From: Clostridiales bacterium UBA1316
GTDB taxonomy: Bacteria > Bacillota > Clostridia > Oscillospirales > Oscillospiraceae
Length of the DNA: 64,000 bases
Reading direction: 5' to 3'
Assembly (NCBI GenBank): GCA_002307055.1
Contig: DBTM01000036.1
Coordinates: 53,303-117,302, forward strand
The notes beneath the pieces were generated by a model. It did not search any database, was not told the origin of the DNA, and saw nothing but the letters and a program-made list of their open reading frames with translations. Position numbers and translations under genes: made by a program. Shown here one piece after another: positions 44,419-53,061 of the stretch. How positions within the stretch are numbered: the first letter of the stretch is position 1; every line of letters begins with the position of its first letter.

Positions 44419-46791
44419 TTATCCAAGCCCCAAGGCTTTCAGGACTTTATCGGGGGTGGCGGGTGGGTCTACCCAGACGCCGATGGCATTGTGGATGGCG
44501 GTGATGACGAGGTGGGTATTCGCCAGCGAATGGCTGATGCCGTTCGCGCCGTAGGCGGCATTGCCGGAGCGGGATTCGAGCAAATCACTTTCGACAGGGG
44601 GAACATCGAGCATTGTCGGCTTTTTGTAATCGATCATATTGTTGTTGAGCTTGACGCCGGTACGCTCGTCATAAACGAAGTCCTCCAGCAGCTGGCAGCC
44701 CTGACTGAAGAACATGACCTGGTCGATCTGGCTCTCGAGTGATGTCCGACGCATGATTTTGCCTGGGTCGGCGACTACGCCGAAGCGCAGGATTTCAACT
44801 TCGCCGGTCTCCGTGTCCACTGCGACCTCACAGTAGGCGGTGTTCATGGTGTCAAGTATTTGCCCGCTGCCGCCGATGAGCCAGGCAGACAGAGGCGGCC
44901 TGCCGGAGAAAGTGGCGACCAGCTCCCTATTTGTCGCATGGGCCAGAGGCACAGATTTACTCGGATCGGCCTTGACAGAGACCTTACCATCGGCGAGGTC
45001 CAGGTCCTCCGGCTTTAAGCCCTTGAATGGACCGGGTTCAGGCAGCGGGGGACTGTTGAGCGGTGCCACCAGCATTAAAGGCCAGCTGTCGGCGTATTCG
45101 ACGGCGGCTTCGAGAATCTGTTTTTTAAGAAGGTTTGCACATTCCTTCATCGCCCAAGCGGAAGCCGTGGTGCCGTCTGAACCGCCGCCCACGGGTGAAA
45201 ATTTCGCTCTGTAATCAAAATCGACTTTAATATCCTCATAAGCCAAGCCAAGCTCCTCGGCAACAACCATCGCGTTGGCTTCAACCGCATACACGCCGAA
45301 AATAGGGCCTTGTGTCGGTAAATGCACCACACCGTCGCGATACTCTAACTTGCACGTATAACCTGAAACAGAATGTCTTGGGCATAGCTGGTAGCGAAAG
45401 CTCATTCCGTGCTTCCTGCCGTCGGGCAATTTTTTAGCGCCGGACGGATGCCAATCCCAATTCATAAGCTTTTTACCCGCTTCGATGCACGCTTCAAAGC
45501 TCGGTACGGGGTTTGGATCGTCCTTCGAGGACGGGCCGTGCAGGTTCAGCCGTGCAATGTCAATCGGGTCACGCCCCAGCTTTTCGGAGATGAGATAGAG
45601 GGCAACCGTAATGATATCCCAATTGAAGGGGTTATGCTGACCGCTGACATACATCATGCCGCGGTTAGAATCGATGATCTCCATCTGCTGGCTGATGTTT
45701 TTGCATTTGATCGAATTATAGGGCCCCTGTTTCAGGTCACCCACATTTCCGAAGCTTGAGCTGCCCCAGATGCCGCCGTCGGCGACAGAATGGTCGTCAA
45801 TGGCGGTGATGAGACCTTCGTTTGTAAAACCAATCTTCAGGTGCATGTAGCGTTCCTTCATGATGAAGTCAAATGTCTCCTCACGCGTATCGACGCAGCG
45901 GACAGGGCGCCCCGTTCTTTTTGCAAGAAGCGGTGTGATTTCCTGTGACCGCCGGAGACCCCAGTCGCAATACCTTCCGCCCATGAACAAGCCTTCCTGA
46001 ACTGTTTTATCCAGAGGCATACTGTACATTTGACTGATGGGCAGCCTCTCGCGGACAGCGCCTTCGATGTGCAGCGTTTTGCCCTCGCCTTGATAGCTGT
46101 CCTTTGACCACCATGCTACCGAGCCAGGCGGATTCGGGATGTGGGAAGCAAAGGAGGGCATATACATGTCGTATTCCATGATGTGGTCGGCTTCGCTGAA
46201 GCCCTGCTCGATATCACCCCAATAGACGTTTGAATAGGCGACATTCCCCTTTTTGGGGGGATTCGGGACGTCGCCCGGGTCAGGTCTGCCAAAAGTCGGC
46301 GTGGACCGGTCCTGCGGGCGGATGACAAACGCATCTTCTTTCCTGCCTTCCAACAGGTCGACAATATGCGGCAATACCTCCCACTCAACGTCAAGCTGGC
46401 GAAGCGCTTCCTCGCAGATATCTTCGGTTTCCGCTACGACAATGACAGCAACCTCCGTGCCTTCATGATCGGCAATATTGTCCAGCCACGGCCTCGGAGC
46501 GCCCCAGTGCTCGCCATAGCTTTTAAGGTTCTGAATAGCTTCGTCTTCCCATGTGAGGATGTCCGCGACACCCGGGATAGCCCACGCCTTCGAGGTATCT
46601 ACACGCAGGACCTTGGCGTTGGCATAAGGGCTGCGGAGGAACTTCGCATGGAGCATGTTCGGGAGAACGTAATCTATTCCGAACTTGGCGGCTCCTGTCG
46701 CGAGGGCATAGGAAAGGACGCCGGGGAGGTTTGGCTTCCCGACGACTCTGAAATTTTCGCGTTGTCCGTTAACACCGGTTAAATCAGCCAT
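44419..46791 (-). CDS. Molybdenum-hydroxylase large subunit (xanthine dehydrogenase family), orphan
   Basis: This protein of about 790 residues matches the molybdopterin-binding subunit of the xanthine dehydrogenase/aldehyde oxidase family: YVLPNMLHAKFLRSPYANAKV at the start, then GNVAYSNVYWGDIEQGF, CVDTREETFDFIMKERYMH and SPVGGGSDGTTASAW. Near the end, where the family has GAKGVGEP with the catalytic Glu, this protein reads YGANGISHSLAN, so the Glu appears replaced by His. No FAD or 2Fe-2S subunit is encoded beside it. The ATG at 46791 is chosen since TTGGAG precedes it; the longer ORF from 46875 lacks such a site. Confidence 0.8.
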   Translation of the reverse strand: MADLTGVNGQRENFRVVGKPNLPGVLSYALATGAAKFGIDYVLPNMLHAKFLRSPYANAKVLRVDTSKAWAIPGVADILTWEDEAIQNLKSYGEHWGAPRPWLDNIADHEGTEVAVIVVAETEDICEEALRQLDVEWEVLPHIVDLLEGRKEDAFVIRPQDRSTPTFGRPDPGDVPNPPKKGNVAYSNVYWGDIEQGFSEADHIMEYDMYMPSFASHIPNPPGSVAWWSKDSYQGEGKTLHIEGAVRERLPISQMYSMPLDKTVQEGLFMGGRYCDWGLRRSQEITPLLAKRTGRPVRCVDTREETFDFIMKERYMHLKIGFTNEGLITAIDDHSVADGGIWGSSSFGNVGDLKQGPYNSIKCKNISQQMEIIDSNRGMMYVSGQHNPFNWDIITVALYLISEKLGRDPIDIARLNLHGPSSKDDPNPVPSFEACIEAGKKLMNWDWHPSGAKKLPDGRKHGMSFRYQLCPRHSVSGYTCKLEYRDGVVHLPTQGPIFGVYAVEANAMVVAEELGLAYEDIKVDFDYRAKFSPVGGGSDGTTASAWAMKECANLLKKQILEAAVEYADSWPLMLVAPLNSPPLPEPGPFKGLKPEDLDLADGKVSVKADPSKSVPLAHATNRELVATFSGRPPLSAWLIGGSGQILDTMNTAYCEVAVDTETGEVEILRFGVVADPGKIMRRTSLESQIDQVMFFSQGCQLLEDFVYDERTGVKLNNNMIDYKKPTMLDVPPVESDLLESRSGNAAYGANGISHSLANTHLVITAIHNAIGVWVDPPATPDKVLKALGLG

Positions 46792-47148
46792 AATAAACTC
46801 CAATTCAGCCGCAGAAATCATTTGGAGCGGCGCGATTATATGTTGAAATATTATTTTCTCTACTTTATAGTACACAAAATATTTAAAAATAGCAAGCAGT
46901 CAAAAGCGTATCAGGCGTACTGAAAAACTTCCCAGATACACTGTATAAAGTATTCTATCATAAGCGTTTATATAAAACTGGTATACATAATCAATGAAAA
47001 CAGCAAAAAAACAGCATAAAAAGAGAGTTTTTTATACTATTTTTTATCAGAATATAATGAGACTGTGAAAAAATGCCGATATAAGTAGAAGATAGTGATG
47101 TGTCTGTAATATCGTTAATAGCGAGATACTTTTTCGGGAGATGTAAAA
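46792..47148. promoter_or_regulatory. Intergenic region with a sigma-D-like promoter for the c-di-GMP enzyme
   Basis: This 357-base gap separates divergent genes. GCCGATAT (47075-47082) matches the -10 of the Bacillus motility factor sigma-D, and TAAT (47055-47058) lies 16 bases before it where TAAA is expected. TATAAT (47053-47058) overlaps but has no good -35. The rest is AT-rich and I see no gene. Confidence 0.4.
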
Positions 47149-50100
47149 ATGATTGAAAAAGATGGATCGATGAAAGATAACCTGCAAGTCGCTAATATAT
47201 TAAGTATTATAGATAATGTTTCTGACATCATTATGAGCTTTGACGCAGAAGGTAAACTTACATATGTCAATAAAGCATGGACTGCCGCGCTGGGTTATAC
47301 GGAAAGGGACTTGAAGAGTCTGACCATTTGGTCGATTATCATACCGGAGTTTATGGAAGGCTTTAAAAATGCATACCAGAGCATCCTGTCAGTAGGCGGT
47401 GTTAAGATGCTGCGCCTGGCATTAATGAGCAAATCGGGGAAAGCTCTGATGGCTGAGGGTAAGGTATATGCTGGGCTGGATGATAACGGCAATGTAACCG
47501 AAGCAAGCTGGATATTAAAAGAATTATCGATCAGCGATGATTTGCTTGAGCTCTATCAAAAAGACAAATCATTGATGGATTTCTACGTCAGTCAGAGCGA
47601 TACTGCCTACTCGATCATGATGCTCGACGAGCCGGTCGATTGGAATGACACCGTAGACAAGGATGCGGTACTCGACTTTGTATTCACCCATGATCGTGTC
47701 GTATTGGTTAACAAGGCGTATCTAAAGCTGTACAATATACAAGATGAGAATGATGTTATAAATAAAACACCCGCGGATCTGTTTACCTTTGATATAAGCG
47801 GCGGCAAAACAGCGTGGAAGGCTCTTTTAGACAGCAGCCATCAGAGCTTCAAGGCGTATGAATTGACACCGGGGGTTTGGGCCGAAGGGTACAATAAAAG
47901 TATTTATAATGAAGCAGGCCAATTCTGCGGACACGTGACATCGATGTGGGCCGTTTCAAATGACAAGGAAGCGTATAATCTGGCTGCTCAGGACCAGCTG
48001 ATGGGCAGAATTTCGGATTTCCGGTTTATGAGAAGTATTGACGGCGCGACAAGCTTCCCGTATGTGGGCAGTGAATTCTATGAAATTACCGGATTGACAC
48101 TCAACGAGATTAAAAATGATTCCAAACCGCTGGAAAACCTGATTAACCCGGCGGATATAGAGCGGGTTAAAGCTGCTGTCCTGAATTCACAGAAAAATAT
48201 GTCCTTTATGGAATTTGAATTCAGGTTAAGCTATCCAGCCAGAGGTTTGCGCTGGATTAAGGTTATTGCACATCCCGAAAGGCTGCCGGACGTCGGCGTG
48301 TGCTGGCAGGGGTATTTATCTGATATAACGGAAAGAAAGCAATCTGAAGAGTGGATTGAATTTTTGAACACCGCATTGATGAATATATATGATTCGGTTA
48401 TTATCACCGGTACCTACGGCGATATTATCTACGCCAACAAAAGTGCCGTCAGTCTGTTTGGTTATACTCAGAAGGAGCTTATCGGCAAAAAACCGGACAT
48501 TTTTGTGGCGGAACAGGCGTCTGAAGAAGCGGTAGCTGATATGATCAACACGCTGGCTGAGGGGAAGACCTATGTCATAGAAGCTTTGAGCAAAAAAAAA
48601 GACGGAACGCTGTTCATGAGCGAAAATTCCACAACGACGATATTTGATGAAAACAAAGCGGTCAAAGCCTATGTATTAATACAACGGGATATCACGGAGA
48701 GAATGAATATCCTGGAGGCGTTGAGAAACAGTAACGAACGGTTCGAACAGATGACTAAACAGAGCCGGGCAATCGCGTGGGAGATTGATGAAGACTACCT
48801 GATAACTTATGTCAGTAATGCGGTTCTGGATGTTTTGGGTTATACGCCTGAGGAAGTTATTGGCTGCGTGCATATCCAGGAGCTGCTGTATCCGCAGCAA
48901 AAGCAGGAATATAAAGAAAAAGTCACTGAAGCGTTCAAAGCAAAAAAGAATTATTATAACCTCACTTCTCAGGTGCTGACAAAATCGGGTAAAACGCTGT
49001 ATCTGTCAACCAACGGGATGTCGATTTTTAATACCGAAAACAGCTTTAAGGGGTATCATGGCTTAAGCCTTGACATCACGGAAAAAGTTGAAATGGAGCA
49101 GATCATTAACACTGAAAAGGAGAGATTCAGAACGACATTGCTCTCCGTTGGCGACGGTGTCATTTCAACCGACGGCCAGGGCTATATTGATGTCATGAAT
49201 CCCGTAGCTGAGAATCTGACCGGATGGACTCAGAAAAAAGCGATTAGCAAAACCTTGGATGAGGTTTTTAATGTTGTTGACGAGCTTTCCGGCAGACCAT
49301 ATCCCAATCCGGCAAAAAAGGTGCTGGCGACCGCAGAGAAAGAAAAAAATGTCGATCCGATACTGCTGATTTCGAAAACAGGCGTTGAAACGCCAATTGG
49401 CAGCAGCGCGGCACCAATAAAAAATCAAAACGGTGACATGACCGGAGCGGTGATTGTATTCAGAGATTTTACCGAATTCAGGGAAAGGCAGAAGCAAATT
49501 GAGTTTTTGAGTTTCCACGATCCTCTGACAGGGCTGTACAATCGCCGCTATATGGAAGAAACCATCAGAAGGATGGATACGAAGAGAAATCTGCCTATTG
49601 CGGTCATGGTTCTGGACGTCAACGGGCTGAAGCTGACGAATGACGCCTTCGGACATAGTATGGGGGACAATCTGCTTAAAGCTGTGGCAGACGTTATAAC
49701 AAGCGTATGCAGAGCTGATGATGTTGTTGCGCGCATGGGCGGCGATGAATTCACAATATTACTGCCGCGTACCGATGAGACGAAGGCTGAGCGGATTAAG
49801 CAGAGGATAATTAAAGCCTCCGCGAAAGCAAAGCTGGATTCGATCGTTGTGTCAATGGCCGCCGGTTATTCGATTAAAACAAAAGTTAATGAAGCCATCG
49901 AGCTGACAATCGTCAATGCGGATAATCAAATGTACAGGGAAAAACGCAAATTTGGAAAAACAATGAGGAGCCAGACAATAGAAACAGTGCTGAGAAACAT
50001 CAATTATAAATATGACAGCGAGCAGCTGCACACTGAAAGGGTATCACAGTATTGTGAGGCAATAGCGACCGCCATGAATTTAAGCGAAAAGGAAATTACG

Positions 50101-50508
50101 GAGATCAAGATAGCCGGTTCGCTTCATGATATCGGAAAGATCATGGTGCCTCCCGAGCTGCTCAACAAGCCCGGAAAGCTGACAAATGATGAATATGAAA
50201 TCATCAAAAAACACCCGGAAACAGGTTACCAAATATTAAAAGCAGTGGATGAGTATGCGTGCCTGTCCGAGTTTATACTATACCACCATGAGCGCTGGGA
50301 CGGGCACGGCTATCCCGCAGGTCTGAAGCAGGAGGAAATCCCCCTGCAAGCCAGAATGATCGCGGTCGCAGACGCCTACGAAGCCATGACAGCCAAAAGA
50401 CCATACCAAAAAATCAGGACAACCGAAGAAGCAAAAGCAGAGCTTAAAAGATGCTCAGGTACACAGTTTGACCCGAAAATAGTAGAGATATTTTTAAAGC
50501 TCGTGTAA
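47149..50508 (+). CDS. Multi-PAS GGDEF and HD-GYP c-di-GMP enzyme
   Basis: This 1119-residue soluble protein appears to have six PAS or PAS-like domains (about 13-780; for example SFDAEGKLTYVNKAWTAALGY and TYGDIIYANKSAVSLFGYT), then GGDEF (intact GGDEF at about 864-868 with the RADD inhibitory site just before) and HD-GYP (HDIGK at about 993 and YHHERWDGHGYP near 1045-1055). It should both make and hydrolyse c-di-GMP, with PAS domains sensing redox, light or a ligand. It has no membrane helix. GGGAGATG precedes the ATG. It could set the signal read by the riboswitches at 26.7-27.1 kb. Confidence 0.9.
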   Translation: MIEKDGSMKDNLQVANILSIIDNVSDIIMSFDAEGKLTYVNKAWTAALGYTERDLKSLTIWSIIIPEFMEGFKNAYQSILSVGGVKMLRLALMSKSGKALMAEGKVYAGLDDNGNVTEASWILKELSISDDLLELYQKDKSLMDFYVSQSDTAYSIMMLDEPVDWNDTVDKDAVLDFVFTHDRVVLVNKAYLKLYNIQDENDVINKTPADLFTFDISGGKTAWKALLDSSHQSFKAYELTPGVWAEGYNKSIYNEAGQFCGHVTSMWAVSNDKEAYNLAAQDQLMGRISDFRFMRSIDGATSFPYVGSEFYEITGLTLNEIKNDSKPLENLINPADIERVKAAVLNSQKNMSFMEFEFRLSYPARGLRWIKVIAHPERLPDVGVCWQGYLSDITERKQSEEWIEFLNTALMNIYDSVIITGTYGDIIYANKSAVSLFGYTQKELIGKKPDIFVAEQASEEAVADMINTLAEGKTYVIEALSKKKDGTLFMSENSTTTIFDENKAVKAYVLIQRDITERMNILEALRNSNERFEQMTKQSRAIAWEIDEDYLITYVSNAVLDVLGYTPEEVIGCVHIQELLYPQQKQEYKEKVTEAFKAKKNYYNLTSQVLTKSGKTLYLSTNGMSIFNTENSFKGYHGLSLDITEKVEMEQIINTEKERFRTTLLSVGDGVISTDGQGYIDVMNPVAENLTGWTQKKAISKTLDEVFNVVDELSGRPYPNPAKKVLATAEKEKNVDPILLISKTGVETPIGSSAAPIKNQNGDMTGAVIVFRDFTEFRERQKQIEFLSFHDPLTGLYNRRYMEETIRRMDTKRNLPIAVMVLDVNGLKLTNDAFGHSMGDNLLKAVADVITSVCRADDVVARMGGDEFTILLPRTDETKAERIKQRIIKASAKAKLDSIVVSMAAGYSIKTKVNEAIELTIVNADNQMYREKRKFGKTMRSQTIETVLRNINYKYDSEQLHTERVSQYCEAIATAMNLSEKEITEIKIAGSLHDIGKIMVPPELLNKPGKLTNDEYEIIKKHPETGYQILKAVDEYACLSEFILYHHERWDGHGYPAGLKQEEIPLQARMIAVADAYEAMTAKRPYQKIRTTEEAKAELKRCSGTQFDPKIVEIFLKLV

Positions 50509-50520
50509 AAACGTATTTCT

Positions 50521-50785
50521 GATATGGGCAATATATCAAATAAGGAATATTGCGTAAGCGAAAGGAAGCAACTTAAGCGCGAGCCCTATTCCAAGCCAAT
50601 CGGCGGCGGTATATTCAAGCTCCGTATCAAATTCGATTACTCGGATATTCTATTTTTTCTACGTCAAGAATAAAATCGTCCTCACAAACGGATTTATTTA
50701 GAAGTCTGAAAAGACTCAGAAAAATGAAATTGATCTTGCGAAGAAATATAAGGCAGAGTATGAGGGGAGGCGCAGAAATGAGTGA
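50521..50785 (+). pseudogene. Decayed HigB/RelE-like toxin
   Basis: Pieces of a HigB-type toxin can be read in two frames. One frame gives REPYSKPIGGGIFKLRIKF (about 50578-50634) and stops at TAA 50671-50673. Another gives YFFYVKNKIVLTNGFI, then a TAG at 50699-50701, then KSEKTQKNEIDLAKKYKAEY and an end at 50785. The frameshift and the in-frame stop mean it cannot make a normal toxin. The end would overlap the antitoxin start by 8 bases, the usual arrangement of such pairs. Confidence 0.7.
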
Positions 50786-51098
50786 ATTCAAAAAGCATCT
50801 GGCAGAAATGCTCAAGGACCCTGAGTTTGCCTCTGAGTATGAACGACTGCGCCCAGAATATGAAGTCATGCGGGCAGTAATACAGGCAAGGACAGAGTAT
50901 AGCTTGACGTAAAAGGAACTAGCCGAGAAAACTGGTATTCGTCAATCCAATATCAGCAGGATTGAAAACGGCAGCTGCAGTCCGACTGTCGCAACACTGC
51001 AACAGCTCGCAGACGGCATGGGGAAGCGCCTGCATATCGAATTCAGATCGACTATAAGGCATTCGTTTCAGGATTATAGAGTAAACATTGGCAGGTAA
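50778..51098 (+). pseudogene. HigA-like antitoxin with an in-frame stop codon
   Basis: The frame opens at ATG 50778 (SEFKKHLAEMLKDPEFASEY) and reads an HTH_3 domain that is broken by TAA at 50910-50912 just where the DNA-binding helices begin (YSLT stop KELAEKTGIRQSNISRIENG). The frame stays open to 51098. One C-to-T change of CAA would explain it. With the broken toxin gene it indicates a dying toxin-antitoxin pair; the first 44 residues alone could not form the HTH. Confidence 0.8.
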
Positions 51099-51146
51099 AG
51101 AATAAAAGCTTTTCCTGCCTTTACTAATTAATAACGACGCAGGAAA

Positions 51147-51191
51147 GCATATAAACAGACGCATCCTCAAAAGATGCGCCTGTTTATATGC
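51147..51191. terminator. Long inverted repeat at the end of the tcdA gene
   Basis: GCATATAAACAG-A-CGCATC and GATGCG-C-CTGTTTATATGC pair over about 18 bp with one mismatch. It lies directly after the tcdA stop on the minus strand and probably stops that transcript. Confidence 0.7.
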
Positions 51192-51962
51192 TTATAAGTG
51201 CCGGGCTGATATTCCGGAGATATCCTTGATTACTTCTGCGGCAAGGATCAGTCCGGCTGCGGAAGGGACAAAGGAGACGCTGCCGGGTATCTGCCGCCTG
51301 ATGGTGCATTTGCGTTTTGTACCCGGCGGGCAGACACAATTGAATTTACAGCTGAGTTCCTCGTCCTCAATCGGCTTTATAACCTCTTCCTTTGAGTAAA
51401 CGACTTTAAGCGCTTTGACTCCCCGGGCTTTGAGTTCCCGGCGCATAATTCTGGCAAGGGGACAGACGGACGTCGCGTAAATATCGGCAACCTCCAGCCT
51501 TGTCGGGTCCAGCTTGTTCCCCGCGCCCATACAGCTGATAACCGGGACATGGGCGAGATTTGCCGCTTCGATAAGCACCAGCTTTGCTGAGACGGTATCA
51601 ATGGCATCGACAATGTATTGATGGAGCGAAAGGTCGAATTCGGCGGCTGTTTCAGCCGAATAAAAGCATTCCCGCGTTTCAACGCGGCATTCGGGGTTGA
51701 TATCAAGGATACGCTCTTTCATGACATCGACCTTTTTACGTCCGATTGTTTTATGCGTGGCGATCAGCTGACGGTTGATGTTAGTCAGGCATATCCTGTC
51801 ATCATCTACGAGGATAAACCCCCCGATACCGCTGCGGGCAAGGGCTTCAGCTGTATACGTGCCGACGCCGCCGATACCGAAAATAGCGACTGAGGATTCC
51901 TTCAAACGCGCCATCGCTTCTTTGCCCAATAATAACTGTGTTCTTGAAAATTCATTCAACAT
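51192..51962 (-). CDS. tcdA: tRNA threonylcarbamoyladenosine dehydratase
   Basis: This 256-residue E1/ThiF-type protein activates tRNA threonylcarbamoyladenosine for cyclisation to ct6A. The ATP-binding motif is VAIFGIGGVGTYTAEALARSGI, followed by LVDDDRICLTNINRQL. The catalytic Cys region contains SCMGAGNKLDPTRLEVADIYATSVCPLARIMR, and FNCVCPPGTKRKC is a Cys-rich insert that may bind metal. It overlaps LarE by 7 bases, an arrangement that suggests joint expression. Confidence 0.9.
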   Translation of the reverse strand: MLNEFSRTQLLLGKEAMARLKESSVAIFGIGGVGTYTAEALARSGIGGFILVDDDRICLTNINRQLIATHKTIGRKKVDVMKERILDINPECRVETRECFYSAETAAEFDLSLHQYIVDAIDTVSAKLVLIEAANLAHVPVISCMGAGNKLDPTRLEVADIYATSVCPLARIMRRELKARGVKALKVVYSKEEVIKPIEDEELSCKFNCVCPPGTKRKCTIRRQIPGSVSFVPSAAGLILAAEVIKDISGISARHL

Positions 51963-52783
51963 ATTGAGGTTTTGTCCTTAAGTGTTTCGTTCATGCTGCC
52001 GGTTCTGTAACCTTTAAGATCAAGAGTGACATACGTAAAGCCCAGGGTGCGGAAGTATGCATCCACTTTTAACCTGGCAGCGCTGTCCAGCATGGCGGCA
52101 AAGCCATTTTCATCTGTCTCTATTCTTGCCAGATTTCCGTGGAAACGCACACGCAGCTGATGAAAGCCCAGATCAAGCAGAAACTGCTCCGCCTGATCTA
52201 TTTTCTTCAGGCGGTTCGGCGTTATTTTTTCGCCGTACGGGAATCGGGAAGACAGGCATGCAAATGACTGCTTGTTCCAGGTCGGAAGGCCGAGCTCTTT
52301 GGACAGTTCTCTTATTTCGGCTTTTGTAAAGTTTGCCGTTCGGAGCGGGCTTAATATACCAAGCTCGGCTACTGCCTGAAGTCCTGGCCGGTAGTCGCCG
52401 TTGTCATCGATGTTTGAGGCTTCCGCAACGCTGGAAATTCCTTTTTCGACCGCAATCGCTTTGATTTTCGTAAACAGTTCGGTTTTGCATAAATAGCATC
52501 TGTTGACGGGGTTATTTGAAAACCCCTCTATTTCCAATTCCTCGGAATCGACAATGATATGCGCGATGCCGTGTGCTTTCGTGAAAGCGGCAGCTTCGTC
52601 CAGCTCGCGCTTGGGGAAGCTGAGTGAGCGGGCGGTGACGGCAATGACGCTGTCTCCCAGAACCGCATGGGCTGTATAAAGTAAAAAAGTCGAGTCGACG
52701 CCTCCCGAAAAGGCGACGGTTAAGCCCTTTAAATTCATTATATATTCTTTTAGCACCTGATATTTCCCATGAATCGTATCCAC
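51956..52783 (-). CDS. larE: ATP-dependent sacrificial sulfur transferase LarE
   Basis: This 275-residue PP-loop enzyme has the P-loop TVAFSGGVDSTFLLYTA and NRCYLCKTELF, and FACLSSRFPYGE with the Cys that in Lactobacillus LarE donates its sulfur to the Ni-pincer cofactor. LarA, LarB and LarC are not encoded in this window, so its cofactor target is open. It is divergent from the nitrogenase-like operon that starts 278 bases away. Here it may supply a sulfur-bearing cofactor elsewhere in the genome. Confidence 0.85.
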   Translation of the reverse strand: MDTIHGKYQVLKEYIMNLKGLTVAFSGGVDSTFLLYTAHAVLGDSVIAVTARSLSFPKRELDEAAAFTKAHGIAHIIVDSEELEIEGFSNNPVNRCYLCKTELFTKIKAIAVEKGISSVAEASNIDDNGDYRPGLQAVAELGILSPLRTANFTKAEIRELSKELGLPTWNKQSFACLSSRFPYGEKITPNRLKKIDQAEQFLLDLGFHQLRVRFHGNLARIETDENGFAAMLDSAARLKVDAYFRTLGFTYVTLDLKGYRTGSMNETLKDKTSIC

Positions 52784-52973
52784 TGATTATATGCTCCTCT
52801 AAATTTAAATAATTCATACAAACATAGTATGGTTTTACGCTGTTATTGTCAAGTCATTATTATAAGAGACTAACATACTGAGATTGTATTGTTTTATATT
52901 GCTAACAACATATGGCACGGACTTGTCAAATTTGTAAGCATAGCAAAACTATATGAATAATATGCGTTTTGAA

Positions 52974-53002
52974 TTGACAATGGCAGAATAAGCACATATA
53001 AT
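52974..53002 (+). promoter_or_regulatory. Perfect sigma-A promoter of the nitrogenase-like operon
   Basis: TTGACA (52974-52979) and TATAAT (52997-53002) match consensus at all 12 positions with a 17-base spacer. Such a strong promoter usually needs a repressor; a palindrome-like ACATATATGT lies downstream in the leader at about 53025-53034. No sigma-54 (GG-N10-GC) promoter was seen. Confidence 0.8.
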
Positions 53003-53061
53003 ACTGTTAAAATAATATACTAAACATATATGTATTATGTGAATCGAGAGGAGACGCTGTT

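Noticed and set aside
46792..46875. Upstream start of the molybdenum-hydroxylase ORF
   Set aside because: The extra 28 residues are not family-like, while the ATG at 46791 has a clear GGAG site.
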